Positions 42,882 to 45,367 of a stretch of 45,367 bases of DNA are shown in pieces (positions within the stretch are counted from its first letter, which is position 1; each line of letters begins with the position of its first letter). The DNA is taken from contig JABBOB010000019.1 of assembly GCA_019352055.1 (NCBI GenBank), positions 1 through 45,367 on the forward strand. The letters are read 5' to 3'. The notes under the pieces were generated by a model that was not told the origin of the DNA, did no database searches, and saw only the letters and a program-made list of their open reading frames with translations. Made by a program: the position numbers and the translations under genes. The DNA comes from Acidobacteriota bacterium (lineage in GTDB: Bacteria > Actinomycetota > Actinomycetes > Actinomycetales > Microbacteriaceae).

Positions 42882-43952
42882 TCACGGCAGGATCTTCGCC
42901 GCCCGGTACCGCTCGAGGTAGCGGAAGAAGCTGTCGCGGGTGTCGCGGGCCGCGGTGAAGCCCGCCTTCCTGCTCTTGTTCATGTCGGTGAGCACCTCGA
43001 TGTTCCGTCCGAGGTCTCCGTCGGTGTGCCACCACGACGCCACGCGGGCGAGGTCGGGCTCGACGAGGCCCGCACGGGAGGCGATGTCGCGCCAGGTGCC
43101 CTCCATGCCCGCCATCGCGACCTCGAGCGGTCGGGGCTCGCCCTCGAAGCCCTCCCACTCCAGAGCGAACGCGGCAGCGATCTGCGGCCACAGCCAGCGC
43201 CAGCGGAACACGTCGCCGTTCGCCGTGTTGAACGCCTCGTTCCGCCCGTGCTGCGCGGCCCAGATCATCTGCTCCGAGAGCAGCTCCGCGTCGGTGATGT
43301 CGGTGACGCCGTTCCACTGCGTCGCCGAGCCGGGGAACACGAACGGCAGCCCCTGATCCTTGCAGATGGTCGCGTAGGCGGCGATGGTCAGGGCCATGTT
43401 CATGGCGTTCCCGGTCGCGAAGCCGAACACGGTGTGCGAGCGGTGCACGCTCCAGGTGAACCCGGACCGCTCCGCGGCGGCGAAGAGCTCGTCCTCCTGC
43501 GCGTAGTAGAAGTTGGGGGTGTCGAGCCTCGCCTCCTCCTCGCGGAACGGCGTGTCGGCCATGACCCCGGTCGCGTAGGCCTCGAACGGCCCCAGGTAGT
43601 GCTTCAGCCCGGTCATCAGCGCGACGTGCTCGACCGACCCGGAGCCGGCCAGCGCACCGAGCACGTTGCGGACCGCGCCGCCGTTGACACGGATGTTCTC
43701 CGCCTCCGTCGCCATCCGGGTCCAGGCGGTGATCCCGACGAACGCCGGCCGGACGTCCGCGAGCGCGGTCGCGAGGGCCTCCGGGGCCGCGAGGTCGGCG
43801 CGCACCGCCTGGATCCGGTCGTCGGGGACGTTCCCGCTCCGTGACAGGCCGAACACCTCCCACCCGTCCTCGAGCAGATGCGCGGCGAGGTTCTGCCCCA
43901 CGATGCCGGTGACGCCGACCACGAGGGCTCGGCGGTGGGTCGGGTCGGTCAT
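42882..43952 (-). CDS. PRISE-like short-chain reductase (progesterone 5-beta-reductase/iridoid synthase family)
   Basis: A 356-aa extended SDR. The Rossmann motif is VVGVTGIVGQNLAAHLL. The family-specific motifs TGLKHYLGPFEAY, carrying the catalytic Lys, and NFYYAQEDEL, carrying the catalytic Tyr, identify the PRISE group, which reduces activated C=C bonds of enones. Bacterial members act on varied enones; the physiological substrate is unknown. ATG 43952 overlaps the stop of the VOC gene (ATGA) and has GAAGGAG, so the two are coupled. Confidence 0.9.
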   Translation of the reverse strand: MTDPTHRRALVVGVTGIVGQNLAAHLLEDGWEVFGLSRSGNVPDDRIQAVRADLAAPEALATALADVRPAFVGITAWTRMATEAENIRVNGGAVRNVLGALAGSGSVEHVALMTGLKHYLGPFEAYATGVMADTPFREEEARLDTPNFYYAQEDELFAAAERSGFTWSVHRSHTVFGFATGNAMNMALTIAAYATICKDQGLPFVFPGSATQWNGVTDITDAELLSEQMIWAAQHGRNEAFNTANGDVFRWRWLWPQIAAAFALEWEGFEGEPRPLEVAMAGMEGTWRDIASRAGLVEPDLARVASWWHTDGDLGRNIEVLTDMNKSRKAGFTAARDTRDSFFRYLERYRAAKILP

Positions 43953-44485
43953 GCGACTCCTTCAGGGATGGAGGTGGCGGATCCGGGCTGCTGCCCGGCG
44001 AGGTAGGCGGCGATGCCGGCGCGACGCTCGTCCGGCCGGGTGTATGCGACCTCGACGAGCTCGAGCGGGATGCCGTCGGGGTCGTGGAAGTACACCCAGC
44101 GCCAGCCCGCGAGCACGCCGTCGTCCACGACGTGTGCGGAGGACAGGAACTCGATCCCGTTCGCCTCGAGCTCGGCCTGCACGGCCTCGACGTCGTCGAC
44201 CCGGAGCGCGACATGCATCGCTCCCAGGTGGTTCTGGTGCACGGGCCCGTCGCTGGGCTCGCGGTTCGCGTACTCGAGCAGCTCCAGGACGTCGTCGCCG
44301 ACGAGCAGGCAGCACTGCCGCAGCCGCGCCGCAGGGACGCCGACGCCTTCGGCGAGCTCCTCGCCGGAGAACCAGGGGCTGGGCTCGCTCTGGAAGGGGA
44401 AGCCGAGCACGCGGTGGTAGAAATCGATCGATCGATCCAGGTCCCGGACGATCAGCCCGGTGTGGTGGATACCCCTGATGGTCAT
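43949..44485 (-). CDS. VOC family (glyoxalase/dioxygenase-fold) protein
   Basis: A 178-aa vicinal-oxygen-chelate protein with two beta-alpha-beta-beta-beta modules. Likely metal ligands are the His pair in RGIHHTGLIV, His in AMHVALRVDD and Glu in IPLELVEV, so a metal site is plausible. Members include epimerases, glyoxalases and extradiol dioxygenases. ATG 44485 has GAGGAAG 7 nt upstream. It is first in a two-gene operon with the PRISE reductase and is divergent from the regulator gene. Confidence 0.88.
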   Translation of the reverse strand: MTIRGIHHTGLIVRDLDRSIDFYHRVLGFPFQSEPSPWFSGEELAEGVGVPAARLRQCCLLVGDDVLELLEYANREPSDGPVHQNHLGAMHVALRVDDVEAVQAELEANGIEFLSSAHVVDDGVLAGWRWVYFHDPDGIPLELVEVAYTRPDERRAGIAAYLAGQQPGSATSIPEGVA

Positions 44486-44651
44486 CGGCACACTTCCTCG
44501 TATGATCCGACTGTCTGTTGTCACTGAACACTAGCACCGGGGCCGGGGTGAACACCCTGTGTATATTGAGCCCCACTCCACACCGGTCCATCGGCGCGGG
44601 GTTCGCGATCTCCGCGCGCGCGACGAGCGGGAGCGATGGGCCAGGGAGACG
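44486..44651. promoter_or_regulatory. Divergent control region, right end of the catabolic locus
   Basis: TGTCACTGAACA (44519-44530) matches at 11 of 12 positions the reverse complement of the motif over the ABC-operon promoter at 33358-33369. On the minus strand TTCAGT (44523-44528) and TCATAC (44500-44505) are 17 bp apart and could be the VOC promoter, placing the motif on its -35. TATATT (44562-44567) is an AT-rich candidate -10 for the regulator on the plus strand. Confidence 0.5.
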
Positions 44652-45353
44652 ATGAGCGCCGACGACGTGGTGGACATCCGAACGACCTTCGAGGTCGGTG
44701 AGCTCGGGCTCCGTCTCAAGGAGATCCGGCAGCGCGCGGGTCTGTCGCTCCGAGAGCTGGCCCGGCAGGCCGGGGTCTCCCCGTCGCTCGTGTCCCAGAT
44801 CGAGAACGGGAAATCCCAGCCGTCGGTCGGCACGCTGTACAGCTTCGCCCGCCTCCTCGGCGTCACCGTCGACGAGCTGTTCGAGGCGGAGGAGCACGCG
44901 AAGGGGCAGTCGTTCACGGACCGCGAGCCCGACGACGAGTGGCACGGCTCGGGGCGGATGAACCCGACCAACGCGTGGCACCCGTCCGAGTACTCCAACC
45001 GCGTCTCCGTCGTCCATCCCGCCCACCGCCCCCAGATCACGATGGCCGAGGGCGTCGTCTGGGAGCGGCTCGCGGCCACGCCGGAGCACGCGGTCAACTT
45101 CATGAAGGTGTCCTACGCGCCGGGTGCCACCTCCTCGGCGGGCGGCGAGATGGTCACCCACGACGGCTACGAGTACGCCATGGTGCTGAAGGGCGAGCTC
45201 ATCGTGACCGTCGGGCAGGAGGTCTTCCACCTTCGCGAGGGGGAGTCGTTCGGCTTCGACTGCTCGATCCCGCACATGCACCGCAACCCGGGACCGGAGC
45301 CGTTCGAGGGCGTCTGGTTCGTGCACGGCAGCAACCACCAGCCGCCGGCCTGA
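44652..45353 (+). CDS. XRE-cupin transcriptional regulator
   Basis: A 233-aa regulator. An XRE helix-turn-helix occupies residues about 18-75 (LKEIRQRAGLSLRELARQAG, then VSPSLVSQIENGKSQPSV). A cupin domain at about 150-230 (HDGYEYAMVLKGELIVTVG, IPHMHRNPGPEPFEG) probably binds a small effector or metal. Such regulators commonly control adjacent catabolic genes. ATG 44652 is preceded by AGGGAG. It is divergent from the VOC-PRISE operon and is the only regulator gene near the locus. Confidence 0.9.
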   Translation: MSADDVVDIRTTFEVGELGLRLKEIRQRAGLSLRELARQAGVSPSLVSQIENGKSQPSVGTLYSFARLLGVTVDELFEAEEHAKGQSFTDREPDDEWHGSGRMNPTNAWHPSEYSNRVSVVHPAHRPQITMAEGVVWERLAATPEHAVNFMKVSYAPGATSSAGGEMVTHDGYEYAMVLKGELIVTVGQEVFHLREGESFGFDCSIPHMHRNPGPEPFEGVWFVHGSNHQPPA

Positions 45354-45367
45354 CGCGCCCGGGCCGC

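Noticed and set aside
33240-45353. The catabolic locus as a recently acquired mobile island
   Set aside because: Base composition looks like the rest of the window and there is no integrase, transposase, tRNA boundary or flanking direct repeat that I can see.

Overview
The window is very GC-rich DNA and fits an actinomycete, most likely a member of the Microbacteriaceae. The support is a truncated bS22-type basic ribosomal protein at the left edge, an archaeal-type AspRS, a complete classical menaquinone pathway, system II cytochrome c maturation, an adrenodoxin-reductase-like FprA, and many genes whose start codon lies 6-10 nt after a TANNNT -10 box (predicted leaderless mRNAs). The family-level placement is inference. 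I see no transposase, integrase, phage gene or CRISPR array.

Layout. 0-3.9 kb: housekeeping genes (bS22 end, HAD phosphatase, GNAT, glutaredoxin-like protein, aspS, histidine phosphatase). 3.9-7.9 kb: cytochrome c maturation (TlpA-like lipoprotein, CcdA, ResB, CcsB). 8.0-17.6 kb: menaquinone biosynthesis (menC, menB, menE, menA, menD, menF, menG and a polyprenyl diphosphate synthase), with two small membrane-protein genes inserted. 17.6-25.8 kb: FprA, a 77-aa unknown, Nudix, cardiolipin synthase, YajQ-type protein, tRNA-Tyr, a small membrane protein, an HtrA protease coupled to an I78-like inhibitor, inositol monophosphatase and an acidic small protein. 25.8-33.2 kb: a GAF protein and a Ser/Thr kinase-GAF fusion, YceI, an APC permease, a BON protein and an FMN-dependent alpha-hydroxy-acid oxidase.

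33.3-45.35 kb is the most unusual part. It is an apparent catabolic locus with an RbsC-like permease, a substrate-binding lipoprotein, a single polypeptide joining two ABC ATPase domains to a second permease, an M24 (aminopeptidase/creatinase-fold) protein with an altered metal site, and three consecutive zinc-type (MDR) dehydrogenases. A perfect 16-bp terminator hairpin follows, then a convergent pair (PRISE-type enone reductase and VOC enzyme) divergent from an XRE-cupin regulator. A 12-bp motif (TGTCACTGWACA) lies in both promoter regions of the locus, so one regulator may control both arms. I cannot name the substrate. This is the best candidate here for an undescribed system.

Intergenic structure is also notable: long near-perfect hairpins between genes, a CAGCAGGAA-based repeat family on both sides of the Nudix-cls pair, and a well-formed promoter with an overlapping dyad upstream of yceI.
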